Positions 7,985-17,321 of a DNA stretch of 23,061 nucleotides are shown in pieces. The position numbers and the translations under genes were made by a program. Under the pieces are notes generated by a model. The model was given only the letters and a program-made list of their open reading frames with translations. It was not told the origin of the DNA and ran no database searches. Origin of the DNA: JAAYJM01 sp964498585 (lineage in GTDB: Bacteria > Bacteroidota > Ignavibacteria > Kapaibacteriales > UBA2268). Positions within the stretch are counted from its first letter, which is position 1, and the number at the start of each line of letters is the position of its first letter. The stretch covers positions 1-23,061 of the forward strand of contig CAZCHH010000055.1 in the NCBI GenBank assembly GCA_964498585.1. Reading direction: 5' to 3'.

Positions 7985-9010
7985 CTACTTAAATCCTAAA
8001 TTTGTCCTGACAGTTTGTTCCAATTCACTGAATAGTTCTTTATTTTCAACAAAAATACGTTTTAAGCTTTCGCGTCCCTGAGCTCTTTCTTCTTTGTATG
8101 TAAACCAGGAGCCGCTTTTGTTTATATACCCAAATTCGACAGCCAAATCTATCATATCGCCGATTTTGGAAATACCTTCGTTATAGAGGATGTCAAATTC
8201 GACTTCTTTAAAAGGAGGTGCAACTTTGTTTTTTACTATTTTGACTTTTACACGGTTTCCAATGCTATCTTGCCCTTCCTTGATAATTTCTTTTCTACGA
8301 ATATCAATGCGGACAGAAGCATAGAATTTTAAGGCATTACCACCGGTAGTAGTTTCAGGATTGCCGAAGAAAGTACCGATTTTACTACGTAATTGGTTTG
8401 TAAACATAACAGTTGTGTTAGACTTTCCAATAGCAGCATTAAGTTTGCGCAGTGCCTGAGACATAAGCCGTGCTTGAGAACCCATTTGAGCATCGCCCAT
8501 ATCGCCTTCAATTTCACTTCTTGGAGTAAGAGCAGCAACAGAGTCAATAATAATCACATCAACAGCGCCGCTTCTGACCAATGTTTCAACTATTTCGAGG
8601 GCTTGCTCGCCGAACTCAGGCTGAGACAAAAGCAAATTATTCAAATCAACGCCAAGGCGTTGGGCATAATTAATATCTAAAGCGTGTTCGGTATCGACAA
8701 ATGCAGCCATACCACCTTTTTTCTGTGCTTCAGCAATTACCTGCAAGCAAATAGTAGTTTTACCAGAAGATTCAGGTCCGAAAATCTCGACAATTCTTCC
8801 GCGAGGAACGCCACCAATTCCAATAGCAGCATCTAAAGAGAGGCAGCCAGTAGAAATAGAATCAACAGCAACAACAACTTTGTCGCTAAGCATCATAATT
8901 GAACCTTTGCCATGCTGCTTTTCAATTTGTTCCATAGCAATTTTAATAGCTCTCATCTTTTCATCTGGAACTTTTTTTTCTTCAACTACTTCTTCTTTTG
9001 TATTTTTCAT
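7985..9010 (-). CDS. recA: Recombinase RecA
   Basis: ATP-dependent strand-exchange protein that also triggers LexA cleavage in SOS-competent bacteria. At 341 residues it is complete. The Walker A motif GPESSGKTT is at 78-86, Walker B at VDVIIIDSVAALTPR, then loop L1 (EIEGDMGDAQMG), the SQARLMSQALRKL segment and loop L2 (FGNPETTTGGNALKFYAS). The C-terminal domain is shorter in acidic tail than in E. coli. A good Shine-Dalgarno (AGGAGT, positions 9015-9020 on the complement) lies 4 bp before the ATG, one of the few clear ones here. It begins 17 bp after the stop of the PAS kinase, so it is probably cotranscribed with guaA and the kinase. I see no obvious SOS operator in that short spacer. Confidence 0.98.
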   Translation of the reverse strand: MKNTKEEVVEEKKVPDEKMRAIKIAMEQIEKQHGKGSIMMLSDKVVVAVDSISTGCLSLDAAIGIGGVPRGRIVEIFGPESSGKTTICLQVIAEAQKKGGMAAFVDTEHALDINYAQRLGVDLNNLLLSQPEFGEQALEIVETLVRSGAVDVIIIDSVAALTPRSEIEGDMGDAQMGSQARLMSQALRKLNAAIGKSNTTVMFTNQLRSKIGTFFGNPETTTGGNALKFYASVRIDIRRKEIIKEGQDSIGNRVKVKIVKNKVAPPFKEVEFDILYNEGISKIGDMIDLAVEFGYINKSGSWFTYKEERAQGRESLKRIFVENKELFSELEQTVRTNLGFK

Positions 9011-9027
9011 TTGAACTCCTATTATTA

Positions 9028-12000
9028 TTAAATATTTTCTTCATTATTTAAGGGTATATTTACTACAAAAGTAGTCCCTTTGTTTATAGTGCTTGTGAAA
9101 TCTATTGTTCCGTTAATAGCTTCAAGTGAATTTTTTACAATAGGCAATCCCAAACCAGTTCCGGGAATATTTGAAATATTTTTTCCTCTGAAAAACGGGT
9201 CGAATACTTTGTTAAAATCACTATTTTTAATACCTACACCTTCGTCAGCAATGATAAATTCAATACTATCATTATAAACATTTACATCAAATTTGACAGT
9301 AGAATTGTATGGAGAAAATTTAATAGCATTATTTAAAAGATTCTCAAGTATTTGCCTTATAATTCTCTGGTCTATTCTAGCAAGACGATTTCCGTTCTTT
9401 AATGTTAAATCAATAATACATTTATCACCTGCAATAAACTGCATTTCGCGAACAAATGACAATATAAACTGTTCGATATCAATTATATCATATTCAATTT
9501 TTATTTTTCCTTTTTCAACTTTATTATATGAAATAATGTCATTGAGGAAATTATCCATAGTTTTAACAGATTCTTCAATCATATTGAAATATTTAGAACG
9601 ATTTTCCTGAGATATTTTCTCACCATAATTTGCAAGCAATTGGGTTGACATCAGAATTGCCTGAAGAGGAGTGCGATATTCGTGAGAAACCATAGAAATA
9701 AAGCTCGATTTTAAATCATTAAGCTCCTGTTGTTTAATTAAAGCAGAGAGAAGCTCTTCTTCAGACTTAATTCTATAAATTGCAAGAGAAAGCACCGTAG
9801 CTAATCTTTCAATGATAATCAAATCTTTTTCAGAGTAATCTTTCTGAGAATTAGCAAAAGCAATAGAACCAAGTAATTCTTCTCTGTATAGTATTGGAGC
9901 AGATATAAAGTTTTTTAATTTAAAATGTCCTTCAGGAACACCAGCTGAACGACTATCAGTATCAGGATTATTTGAAATTATTGATTTCTTATTTAATAGA
10001 ACCCACCCGTATAATCCCTTAGGTTTTTCAAATATAATATTATCACTAACAGATAATGGCTCTTGGACAGCTTCCGGAGAATACGCTGCTAAATTAAATA
10101 TTTTTGTGATTTCGTTATAAGTACCAACAAAACCGTAAGCAGAATTCGTTAATTTTTTCCCATGACTAAGAACCATTTCAGAAATCTTTTGTATTGACAT
10201 TTCAGATAAAATTGCCTGAGATAATGCAGCCATAGCAGAATTCATACTTGATTCCCAGAAAAGCTGTTCCTGAGCAATAGTCATTTCAGTAATATCAAGC
10301 ACTATACCGACAATTCCAGCTGTATTACCGTTTGAATCGTTATATCTTGACCTGTAAATAATATTATAGTGGAGCTTTCCTTTAGCATCTTTCATACTAT
10401 CATCATACCTTTGAATTCCACCTTTTTTGATAAGTTCACAATCTTTTTCATCATAAATGATAGCTGCATCTAAAGGATATAAATCGAAAACAGATTTTCC
10501 GATTATTTCTTCTTTTGTTTTATCGAAGAAATTAGTAAAAGCTAAATTGCAACCAATATACCTCTTCTCAACTGCATCTTTATAATAAATTGGATTTGGG
10601 ATAGTGTCAATTAATATTTGTAGGAAATTATACTGAAATTCCAATTCTCTTCGGGCAATTTTTCTATCAGTTATATCTTCAATAATTCCATCAGTAAAGA
10701 TTGGATTTTTATTTTCGTCTAATATAGTTCTACCAGTATCTCGAACCCAGATTGATTTTCCATCTTTTCTTTTTAATTCGATTTCTTCTCTTACAATTTT
10801 ACCTGTAATCCTTTGTTTTTTAATGAAATTATTCCTGTCATTTTCGTTCAAATAAAAATTATAAACTAATTGCTTCTTCAATTCTTCTTCGTCTGAAAAT
10901 CCAAGTATGTTCGCAAGAGCTGGATTAGTTTGCAAGAAACGTCCATCAATAGTAGTCCGATAAACGCCGAGAGGTAATTGATTAATTAGAGTTCTGTATT
11001 TATTTTCACTTTCCTTTAATGCAAATTCTGCTTTTTCTCTTTCGAGAATTTCAAGAGTTAATTCAGTATTTATTTGATTTAATTCTTCATTAGCAGTTTC
11101 AAGTTCAACAGTTCTTTCTTTAACTAAATATTCCAAAGAATTATATGCTTCCTGAAGTTCTTTATCGTGTAATTTCTTTTCTGTAATGTCACTGTTATAC
11201 GAAATAACACACTCATCACCGGCAACATAAATAATAGCAGAAGAAACAAGAATATCCTTAATAATTCCTTTTTTTGTGGAAATTTGAGCTTCAAAATCTA
11301 AAGTCTGATTCTTGGAAGACATTTCATTGTTCCAAGCTTCTCTCTGCTCTTTGTTTATCCAAAAACGAATGTCTTGTACTCTTTTCCCGATAATTTCATC
11401 TTTTTTATATCCAAATTCTAACTCAAATTTAGGATTTACATCTATAATAACACTATCACTTTTGCGAGTAACAATAATAGAGTCCTGACATACTTGAAAT
11501 GCATTACTGAATTTTTCTTCACTTGATTTTAAACTCTCAATAAATTCTTTTCTTTCAGTAACATCATGAATAACACTAGCAAGCCAGTATTTTTTATTGT
11601 GTGGAATTAAGAATCCTTCCTGCTCAAAATATCTGATAGAACCATCTGGTCTTTTTACGTAGAACTCGTTTTTCTCTTTTAACCAGTTCCCTCCGCCTGT
11701 TGCTAAAGTATTAAGAACTTTATGTTTAAATTCTTCAACCTGTTCAGAAGAATCTGGTTTATTTAATAAATATTTCGAGCGAATATCCCAATGAAATTGA
11801 CCTATTGCATCTTCTTTTTTTAATAAAGAAATTTTTTCCATTGAATTATTCCATTCAATAATTCTACCTTCCTCATTAACCAAAAGAATTGCATCGGCAG
11901 TATGAGAAATAATGCTATCGTGACGCTGAAGTGTATATTGTAATTCTTTTTGAGCAGCTCTTTCCTGAGATACATCGCGAAACACAATAACCACGCCGGC

Positions 12001-12567
12001 AACGGAACCATTTTCCCTGAAAATCGGAGCAGCACTATCAGCGATAGAATATTCTTTTCCGTCTTTGGAGATTAATGCTGTATGATTAGCTAATCCTACT
12101 ATGACACCTTCTTTTACGACCTTGTTGAATGGGTCTTCTGCTTTTTGTCTTGTTATTTCATTGATTATTACAAATACTTCTTCTATGTGTTTATAGTAAG
12201 CATCTTTTAATTGCCAGCCAGTTAGAATTTCAGCTGTATTATTTAATTTTAGGATTCGTCCTTTATCATCAGCAACAATAACTGCATCTCCTATTGAATG
12301 TAAAGTAAGATTTAGAAAATCTTCACTACTTTTTAATTCAGAGTTTAATTTATCATATCTTCTTAATATATAAGAAATATAGCAAGCATATATGAAAAAA
12401 ACAAATGCAAAGGATAATAGGATAAATACTTCATCAGGTTCAATATTAAAAAGTTCCATTAAAATATTGTCTGAATGAAATATTGATGCATCTATTATCG
12501 AATGAATTACCCAAAACGAAATGATAGCTATAAGTGTAACTATAAATACTCTTATCGTAGTTTTCAT
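9028..12567 (-). CDS. Multi-PAS hybrid-sensing membrane histidine kinase (no receiver)
   Basis: A sensor kinase of about 1179 residues; residue numbers below follow a longer frame starting at 12588. Two hydrophobic helices (about 10-30 and 53-73) are followed by PAS-like units at about 85-210, 218-345, 356-470, 525-645 and 650-770, several ending in the typical DITE/DVTERK PAC motif. A coiled coil spans about 475-525. A GAF-like domain (785-940, with the NNPDTDSRSAGVPEGH stretch) precedes the catalytic core. HisKA carries H969 (MVSHEYRTP). HATPase has the N box near 1082-1090, G1 at DEGVGI (1115-1120) and G2 at GTGLGLPIV (1143-1151). No receiver domain follows and no response regulator is adjacent. 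ATG at 12567 is preferred because the upstream ATG at 12588 lies inside guaA. The input signal is unknown; the many PAS domains suggest redox or small-ligand sensing. Confidence 0.9.
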   Translation of the reverse strand: MKTTIRVFIVTLIAIISFWVIHSIIDASIFHSDNILMELFNIEPDEVFILLSFAFVFFIYACYISYILRRYDKLNSELKSSEDFLNLTLHSIGDAVIVADDKGRILKLNNTAEILTGWQLKDAYYKHIEEVFVIINEITRQKAEDPFNKVVKEGVIVGLANHTALISKDGKEYSIADSAAPIFRENGSVAGVVIVFRDVSQERAAQKELQYTLQRHDSIISHTADAILLVNEEGRIIEWNNSMEKISLLKKEDAIGQFHWDIRSKYLLNKPDSSEQVEEFKHKVLNTLATGGGNWLKEKNEFYVKRPDGSIRYFEQEGFLIPHNKKYWLASVIHDVTERKEFIESLKSSEEKFSNAFQVCQDSIIVTRKSDSVIIDVNPKFELEFGYKKDEIIGKRVQDIRFWINKEQREAWNNEMSSKNQTLDFEAQISTKKGIIKDILVSSAIIYVAGDECVISYNSDITEKKLHDKELQEAYNSLEYLVKERTVELETANEELNQINTELTLEILEREKAEFALKESENKYRTLINQLPLGVYRTTIDGRFLQTNPALANILGFSDEEELKKQLVYNFYLNENDRNNFIKKQRITGKIVREEIELKRKDGKSIWVRDTGRTILDENKNPIFTDGIIEDITDRKIARRELEFQYNFLQILIDTIPNPIYYKDAVEKRYIGCNLAFTNFFDKTKEEIIGKSVFDLYPLDAAIIYDEKDCELIKKGGIQRYDDSMKDAKGKLHYNIIYRSRYNDSNGNTAGIVGIVLDITEMTIAQEQLFWESSMNSAMAALSQAILSEMSIQKISEMVLSHGKKLTNSAYGFVGTYNEITKIFNLAAYSPEAVQEPLSVSDNIIFEKPKGLYGWVLLNKKSIISNNPDTDSRSAGVPEGHFKLKNFISAPILYREELLGSIAFANSQKDYSEKDLIIIERLATVLSLAIYRIKSEEELLSALIKQQELNDLKSSFISMVSHEYRTPLQAILMSTQLLANYGEKISQENRSKYFNMIEESVKTMDNFLNDIISYNKVEKGKIKIEYDIIDIEQFILSFVREMQFIAGDKCIIDLTLKNGNRLARIDQRIIRQILENLLNNAIKFSPYNSTVKFDVNVYNDSIEFIIADEGVGIKNSDFNKVFDPFFRGKNISNIPGTGLGLPIVKNSLEAINGTIDFTSTINKGTTFVVNIPLNNEENI

Positions 12568-12578
12568 ATTTTTGTATA

Positions 12579-14114
12579 TTATTCCCATTCTATTGTTGAA
12601 GGTGGCTTGCTTGATATATCATATACCACTCGATTTATACCTTGAACTTCATTTATTATTCTATTAGAAATTCTTTTTAAAATATTATGTGGGAATTCAA
12701 ACCAATCAGCAGTCATACCATCGGTGCTTGTAACAGCACGGATAGCAGCTACATTTTCGTAAGTTCGTTCATCGCCCATAACCCCTACACTCTTTACTGA
12801 TAGTAAAACAACAAATGCCTGCCATATAGCATTATATATGCCAGAATTTTTTATTTCCTGTATAAAGGTTTCATCGGCTTCTCTAAGAATATTTAATTTT
12901 TCATCAGTAATTTCACCAATTATTCTAATTGCAAGCCCTGGACCTGGAAAAGGATGTCGTTCGATAAACCATTCGGGAATATTCATTTCTCTTCCAACTG
13001 CTCGGACTTCATCTTTAAAAAGTTCTCTGAATGGTTCAATTAGTTTTAAATTCATTTTTTCCGGTAGCCCGCCTACGTTATGATGAGATTTGATAGTTGC
13101 AGAAGGTCCTTTCACAGATACTGATTCGATTACATCGGGGTACAATGTCCCTTGAGCTAAAAATTTTACTCCATCAATTTTTTTTGCAGCTTCTTCAAAT
13201 AACTCAATAAATGTATTACCGATAATTTTTCTTTTTGTTTCAGGTTCTGCAATTCCATATAATCTTGATAAAAATGCATTAGTTCCATCAATAACTTCTA
13301 TTGGAATATTAAAATTTTCTCTAAATAATTTATATATAATACTGCTTTCATTTTTTCTCATCAAGCCAGTATCAATATGGATACAATGAAGTTGTTTGCC
13401 TATAGCTTTATGCAGTAGGACAGCAGCAACAGTGGAATCAACGCCACCGCTTAAAGCACATATTACATTAGAATTTCCGACTGTTTCACGGATTTTTGCA
13501 ATTTGTGTATTTATGATTGATTTTTCATCCCAATTTTCTTTACATTTGCAAATATTTCTTACAAAGTTTTCTAAAATTATCATTCCGTCCACAGAGTGAT
13601 GGACTTCGGGATGAAATTGGACACCAAATATTTTTTTATTTCGGGAACGAATAGCTGCAATTGGTGAATTTGCTGTTTTAGCAATTACCTCAAAATCTTC
13701 AGGGATTTTTTTTAGAGCATCGCCATGACTCATCCAAACAGAAGTAGCAGCATTTAACCCCAAAAATAAATCACTATCATCAAGTATTTTTAATGTTGCT
13801 TGTCCGTATTCTCTTTTAGCTGCATTATCAACCTTACCGCTGAGAAAATGTGCTAATAATTGCATTCCATAGCATATTCCAAGGATTGGAACATCAAGTT
13901 CAAATATTTCTCTTACCGGCATTGGTGCATTTTTTTGTAAAACACTCGAAGGACTACCAGATAGTATTATAGCAGAAGGATTGATTTCTTTAATCTTGGA
14001 AAGGGCAATATTAAATGGATGAATTTCAGCAAAAACTTTACAGCTTCTTATCTTCCTCGCTATTATTTGTGTATATTGTGAACCAAAATCTAATATTAAT
14101 ATTTTCTCAATAAT
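12579..14114 (-). CDS. guaA: GMP synthase (glutamine-hydrolysing), apparent AUU start
   Basis: Aminates XMP to GMP using glutamine and ATP, the last step of guanine nucleotide synthesis. The first in-frame ATG (13922) would give 447 residues and lose the family N-terminus. Translating upstream gives EKILILDFGSQYTQIIARKI, the canonical start of the amidotransferase domain, then a SGSPSSV oxyanion region. With an ATT start at 14112-14114 the protein is 511 residues, as expected. The glutaminase triad is C81 (GICYGM), H168 and E170 (FHPE). The PP-loop SGGVDS is at 222-227, and the C-terminus ends in PPSTIEWE. No in-frame ATG, GTG or TTG exists between the upstream stop (14205-14207) and the conserved region. 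GGAG at 14123-14126 sits 8 bp before the ATT. It is followed 11 bp later by the PAS kinase. Confidence 0.95.
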   Translation of the reverse strand: MIEKILILDFGSQYTQIIARKIRSCKVFAEIHPFNIALSKIKEINPSAIILSGSPSSVLQKNAPMPVREIFELDVPILGICYGMQLLAHFLSGKVDNAAKREYGQATLKILDDSDLFLGLNAATSVWMSHGDALKKIPEDFEVIAKTANSPIAAIRSRNKKIFGVQFHPEVHHSVDGMIILENFVRNICKCKENWDEKSIINTQIAKIRETVGNSNVICALSGGVDSTVAAVLLHKAIGKQLHCIHIDTGLMRKNESSIIYKLFRENFNIPIEVIDGTNAFLSRLYGIAEPETKRKIIGNTFIELFEEAAKKIDGVKFLAQGTLYPDVIESVSVKGPSATIKSHHNVGGLPEKMNLKLIEPFRELFKDEVRAVGREMNIPEWFIERHPFPGPGLAIRIIGEITDEKLNILREADETFIQEIKNSGIYNAIWQAFVVLLSVKSVGVMGDERTYENVAAIRAVTSTDGMTADWFEFPHNILKRISNRIINEVQGINRVVYDISSKPPSTIEWE

Positions 14115-14122
14115 GATTATTT

Positions 14123-14126
14123 CTCC
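14123..14126 (-). promoter_or_regulatory. Shine-Dalgarno supporting the non-AUG guaA start
   Basis: On the minus strand this reads GGAG, 8 bp upstream of the ATT at 14112-14114 and 11 bp upstream of a second ATT. It is one of few clear Shine-Dalgarno cores in the window. It places initiation just before the conserved KILILDFGSQY segment, where no ordinary start codon exists. Confidence 0.55.
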
Positions 14127-14246
14127 AAAATTTAATTTTCTAAAATAAATATTTTTAAAATTAATAAATAAAGTTAATAAAAAAAAGTATATTTTTGCAT
14201 ATAATCAATCATTCGTTTTGATTTTTTAATAATTAAATAAAATAAA

Positions 14247-14726
14247 ATGAACGAAGATAATTTAAATAATGAAAGCACTCCAGAAGTGGAAGTCGTTGTT
14301 CAAACAGAGCAAAACGAAAAGAATTTTTTTAAAAGAATTCCATTAGCTGTAAAAATCATTTTGAGTATTATAGCTTTATTTATTATATCAATTTCTATAT
14401 TGTTATTTATTTCTTACCAGCAAGGTAGCGAAGATAACTATATTCCTCCTGAAATTGAAGAAATAGCAGACCAAGACCAAGCTGAAGATGATTTAAATCA
14501 AATTTCTTCTGCAGTTGAAGCTTTTTATGCTCAAAATCTTACTTATCCTTCTATTTTAGATGAATTAGTACCAGATTTTATTGATAAACTGCCTCTTGAC
14601 CCAAAAGCTAAAAAACCTTATTTATATGAAACTGAAGGAGATTCTTACATTATCTCAGTTGTTGATCCTAAATTGTATAATTGTGAATATTTTTATTATG
14701 AAAATGGTTTCCTTACAAAAGAGTAA
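14247..14726 (+). CDS. Membrane-anchored GspG-like protein of unknown role
   Basis: A 159-residue protein with an acidic cytoplasmic N-terminus (1-30), one membrane helix (about 34-57) and a C-terminal soluble domain outside. The segment DDLNQISSAVEAFYAQNLTYPS, then LDELVPDFIDKLPLDPKAKKPYLYE, resembles the periplasmic part of type II secretion major pseudopilins (GspG). The classical prepilin peptidase site (G before F at the start of the helix) is absent, and the helix begins 30 residues in, so it is not processed as a pilin by the usual rule. It is divergent from guaA over 132 bp and overlaps the following gene by up to 29 bp, suggesting coupled translation. Family placement is inference from pattern only. 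Confidence 0.7.
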   Translation: MNEDNLNNESTPEVEVVVQTEQNEKNFFKRIPLAVKIILSIIALFIISISILLFISYQQGSEDNYIPPEIEEIADQDQAEDDLNQISSAVEAFYAQNLTYPSILDELVPDFIDKLPLDPKAKKPYLYETEGDSYIISVVDPKLYNCEYFYYENGFLTKE

Positions 14727-15447
14727 ATTTTTATTTATTATATTACTTAGCTTATTTTGTTATTCTGAATTGAATTCATATTTTCAGAATATAACTCAAT
14801 TAGAATTACAAATTCAAAGTGTATTGAAAAGAATATATCCAAAAAATCCTGTTACTGTTAAAGCAGTTGCAAATTCATCGAATCCTTCTGATTTAAAAAC
14901 TCTTTCAATTAAAATTGAGAATATTAGAGAAGGTTTATTTTCTATAGATATTTTTACTATTATATTTCAAAATCCGAAAATTGATTTCAACGCTCTTAAA
15001 AAAAATTCCTTAAGGATACCAAGTGCTAACTCATATAAAGCAAACGTATTTATGTCTCCTGATGCTTTAGAAAACTACATTAAAGCTAAAGCTAAATCTT
15101 TAGGAAGGAAAAATGTGAATGTTTCTGTAAATTTATCTTCCCCTTTTGTTGAAGCTAATTATGACGTTCCTACTGCTTCAATTAGCAAAGAAAGCCAAAA
15201 TATTTTAAGTAAATTCATTACTAAGAGTTTAAATGGTTACGCTGCTTTTACTTTTTCAATTAAAAATAATTTTTTGTCTGCCTATTCTACAAAAGTGATA
15301 TTAAATCACTTTCTTCTGCCATCTCAAGTGCTAAAATACTTTACTTCAAAACATAATCCATTTGAAGAAATACCTCAGATTTATCCTTTTAGCTATAGGT
15401 TAAGCAATGCAACTGTTCAAAAAAATTATTTACATCTTTCCAATTAA
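14698..15447 (+). CDS. Secreted LmeA/DUF2993-like protein
   Basis: About 249 residues with a basic then hydrophobic N-terminus (KSKFLFIILLSLFCYSELNS) that reads as a signal peptide. The mature part has alternating beta-rich segments: IENIREGLFSIDIFTIIFQNPKIDF, SANSYKANVFMSPDALENYIKA, and the end HNPFEEIPQIYPFSYRLSNATV followed by LHLSN. This layout, with the closing NP-(D/E)-phi-x-x-phi-P-phi-x-phi-x-phi motif, resembles DUF2993 (LmeA) lipid-binding proteins; this is inference. ATG at 14698 or 14704 are both reasonable; a longer upstream open frame overlaps the previous gene and is not credible. It overlaps the GspG-like gene at its start and its TAA overlaps the murC stop on the other strand, so the three genes are tightly packed. 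Confidence 0.62.
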   Translation: MKMVSLQKSKFLFIILLSLFCYSELNSYFQNITQLELQIQSVLKRIYPKNPVTVKAVANSSNPSDLKTLSIKIENIREGLFSIDIFTIIFQNPKIDFNALKKNSLRIPSANSYKANVFMSPDALENYIKAKAKSLGRKNVNVSVNLSSPFVEANYDVPTASISKESQNILSKFITKSLNGYAAFTFSIKNNFLSAYSTKVILNHFLLPSQVLKYFTSKHNPFEEIPQIYPFSYRLSNATVQKNYLHLSN

Positions 15448-16823
15448 TTCATTTTTTTAACTAACTCATTAGCAATTTTCCAAATATCGCCAGCTCCCAT
15501 TGTAATTACAACATCATCTTCTTTCAATATTCCTTTTAATTCACTCAAAACATTTTCTTTATTTTGGACATAAACAACGTTTTTATGTCCATACTGAGTT
15601 GCAGCATCTGCAATAAGTTTTCCTGTTACCCCATCAATAGGTTTTTCGCGAGCTGGGTAAACATCAGTAATTAGAAGAATATCTGCATCATCGAAAGAAG
15701 CACCGAAATCCTTATAAAAACATAGCGTTCTTGAATATGTATGAGGTTGAAAAACGCATACTATTCTTCTGTTCCAGCTTGAACGGGCAGCTTGTAAAGT
15801 TGCCTGAATTTCTGTTGGGTGATGAGCGTAATCGTCAATTACTGTTATACCATTTACTTCGCCTTTTATTTCAAACCTTCTATAAACACCGGAAAATTCA
15901 GAAATTGCCTGATTGATTGTTTCAAAATCCACTCCAAGTTCCAAACATACTGAAACAGTAGCAAGAGCATTGCGGATATTATGCAAGCCGGGAATATTTA
16001 AATTTAATTTTCCAATAAAATTACCATTATAAAACACATCTGAAGTAGAAGAACGCTCTGAATAAACGACATTATCTGCACGCAAATCGCAATGCCTCGA
16101 TAATCCGTAGGTTATAGTTTTTCGCTTAATTTCAGAAAGAATATCTTTAACTCCTTTATCATCAAGACATAAAGAAACAAAGCCATAGAATGGAACTTTA
16201 TTGGCAAATTCAGTAAAAGTATGTTTCAAATCGTCAAAATCTTTATAGATATCAAGATGCTCTGAGTCAATATTATTTACAATAGCTATGGTAGGAAGAA
16301 GTTGTAAGAAAGAACGGTCATATTCATCTGCTTCAACAACAGTCCATTGCCCTTGACCAAGTCGGGCATTTGTGCCGCCAAGTCCACGAAGACGTCCGCC
16401 TACAATTACAGTAGGGTCAATGCCTGCTTTGATTAATGTTAAACCGAGCATTGAAGTAGTAGTAGTTTTACCGTGTGTTCCGGATATAGCCAAACAATAA
16501 TTTAACCGTGACACTTCTGCGAGCATTTCTGCACGTCTTAATGTTGGAATATTTAGTCGTTGCGCTTCAACCGTTTCTGGATTTTCATTAATATGAACGG
16601 CGCTTGAATATACTACAACGTCAGTTTCTAATGGATTAATATTTTCTGACTTATGACCAATATAAATTTTTGCTCCAAGAGAAGAGAGGTAATCGGTATT
16701 TTCGGATTGTGCCAAATCAGAACCGCTTACAGAAAATCCTTGATTAATAAGTATTTCTGCTATACCGCTCATTCCTATTCCACCTATACCTACAAAGTGA
16801 ATATTTTTAACTGAAGAGAACAT
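15444..16823 (-). CDS. murC: UDP-N-acetylmuramate--L-alanine ligase
   Basis: Adds L-alanine to UDP-MurNAc with ATP, the first amino acid of the peptidoglycan stem, in the cytosol. At 459 residues it is complete. The N-terminal Rossmann domain has GIGGIGMSG at 12-20, the central domain the P-loop SGTHGKTTTTS at 114-124, then VVEADEYDRSF and NIDSEHLDIY. The C-terminal domain carries DDYAHHPTEI and FQPHTYSRT. It lies alone here, away from a dcw cluster: the neighbours are the convergent LmeA-like gene and the divergent nuo cluster. Its TAA and the TAA of the convergent gene overlap by 2 bp (15444-15447), leaving no room for a terminator between them. Confidence 0.97.
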   Translation of the reverse strand: MFSSVKNIHFVGIGGIGMSGIAEILINQGFSVSGSDLAQSENTDYLSSLGAKIYIGHKSENINPLETDVVVYSSAVHINENPETVEAQRLNIPTLRRAEMLAEVSRLNYCLAISGTHGKTTTTSMLGLTLIKAGIDPTVIVGGRLRGLGGTNARLGQGQWTVVEADEYDRSFLQLLPTIAIVNNIDSEHLDIYKDFDDLKHTFTEFANKVPFYGFVSLCLDDKGVKDILSEIKRKTITYGLSRHCDLRADNVVYSERSSTSDVFYNGNFIGKLNLNIPGLHNIRNALATVSVCLELGVDFETINQAISEFSGVYRRFEIKGEVNGITVIDDYAHHPTEIQATLQAARSSWNRRIVCVFQPHTYSRTLCFYKDFGASFDDADILLITDVYPAREKPIDGVTGKLIADAATQYGHKNVVYVQNKENVLSELKGILKEDDVVITMGAGDIWKIANELVKKMN

Positions 16824-17069
16824 ATTTTTCTTTAAATATTTTTAAAATCTAATTATTTATGTAAATAATTGTAAAATTACAAAATTCTAAATAATTATTC
16901 AAAAATTGGTTAATTATTTTATTTGAAATAGAAAATAAAACTCATTTCTATTTATGTAACGGTCTTACTTTATATGGAAGTTCAAAGTACATCATTAGTT
17001 TGTGCGTCAATCTATGAGCAATCAAGAATTCACAAATCTTTGTTAATAAATAACTTGTAATAATAAAAA

Positions 17070-17100
17070 GATGTCCTGCATCTCAAAGATGTAGGATATC
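17070..17100. repeat. 31-bp hairpin between murC and nuoA
   Basis: GATGTCCTGCATCT, a CAA loop, then AGATGTAGGATATC. The 14-bp stem has two G-T pairs and no mismatch. It is directly followed by the ACTTTCGCAAA repeat core. It could be a terminator-like or repeat structure; there is no T-tract. Confidence 0.55.
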
Positions 17101-17244
17101 TGGTTATTAAACTTTCGCAAAATATTACTAAAATTATTATTACATTATTTAAAATACCAATCTTTTACCACGTGAAAAAAATAACAAAGTTGATAATTTA
17201 ACTTTATAAGAAATTAAAAAAAATTCATTATTTTTTATAAAATA

Positions 17245-17276
17245 TTTGTTGTTTTGTTTAATTATTGTTAATTTTA
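17245..17276 (+). promoter_or_regulatory. Candidate FCB-type promoter for nuoA
   Basis: TTTG (17245-17248) followed after 20 bp by TAATTTTA (17269-17276). The Bacteroidota consensus is TTTG, about 19 bp, TAnnTTTG, so the second box has one mismatch in its TTTG part. It lies 45 bp before the nuoA ATG. AT-rich sequence makes chance matches likely. Confidence 0.25.
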
Positions 17277-17321
17277 CAAGTCAAAATGACGTTAGTTTAG
17301 AAAATATTTATAGAGAAAGAA

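Larger units (their letters stand above)
16824..17321. other. Divergent murC/nuoA gap with repeats
   Basis: No gene is supportable. The region is AT-rich and must hold promoters for both murC and nuoA. It includes a 9-bp hairpin AAATAGAAA/TTTCTATTT (about 16925-16953), the 31-bp hairpin at 17070-17100, and a partial copy of the ACTTTCGCAAAGT palindrome at 17109-17120. A short open frame at 17246-17449 overlaps nuoA in another frame and is a shadow. Confidence 0.6.
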
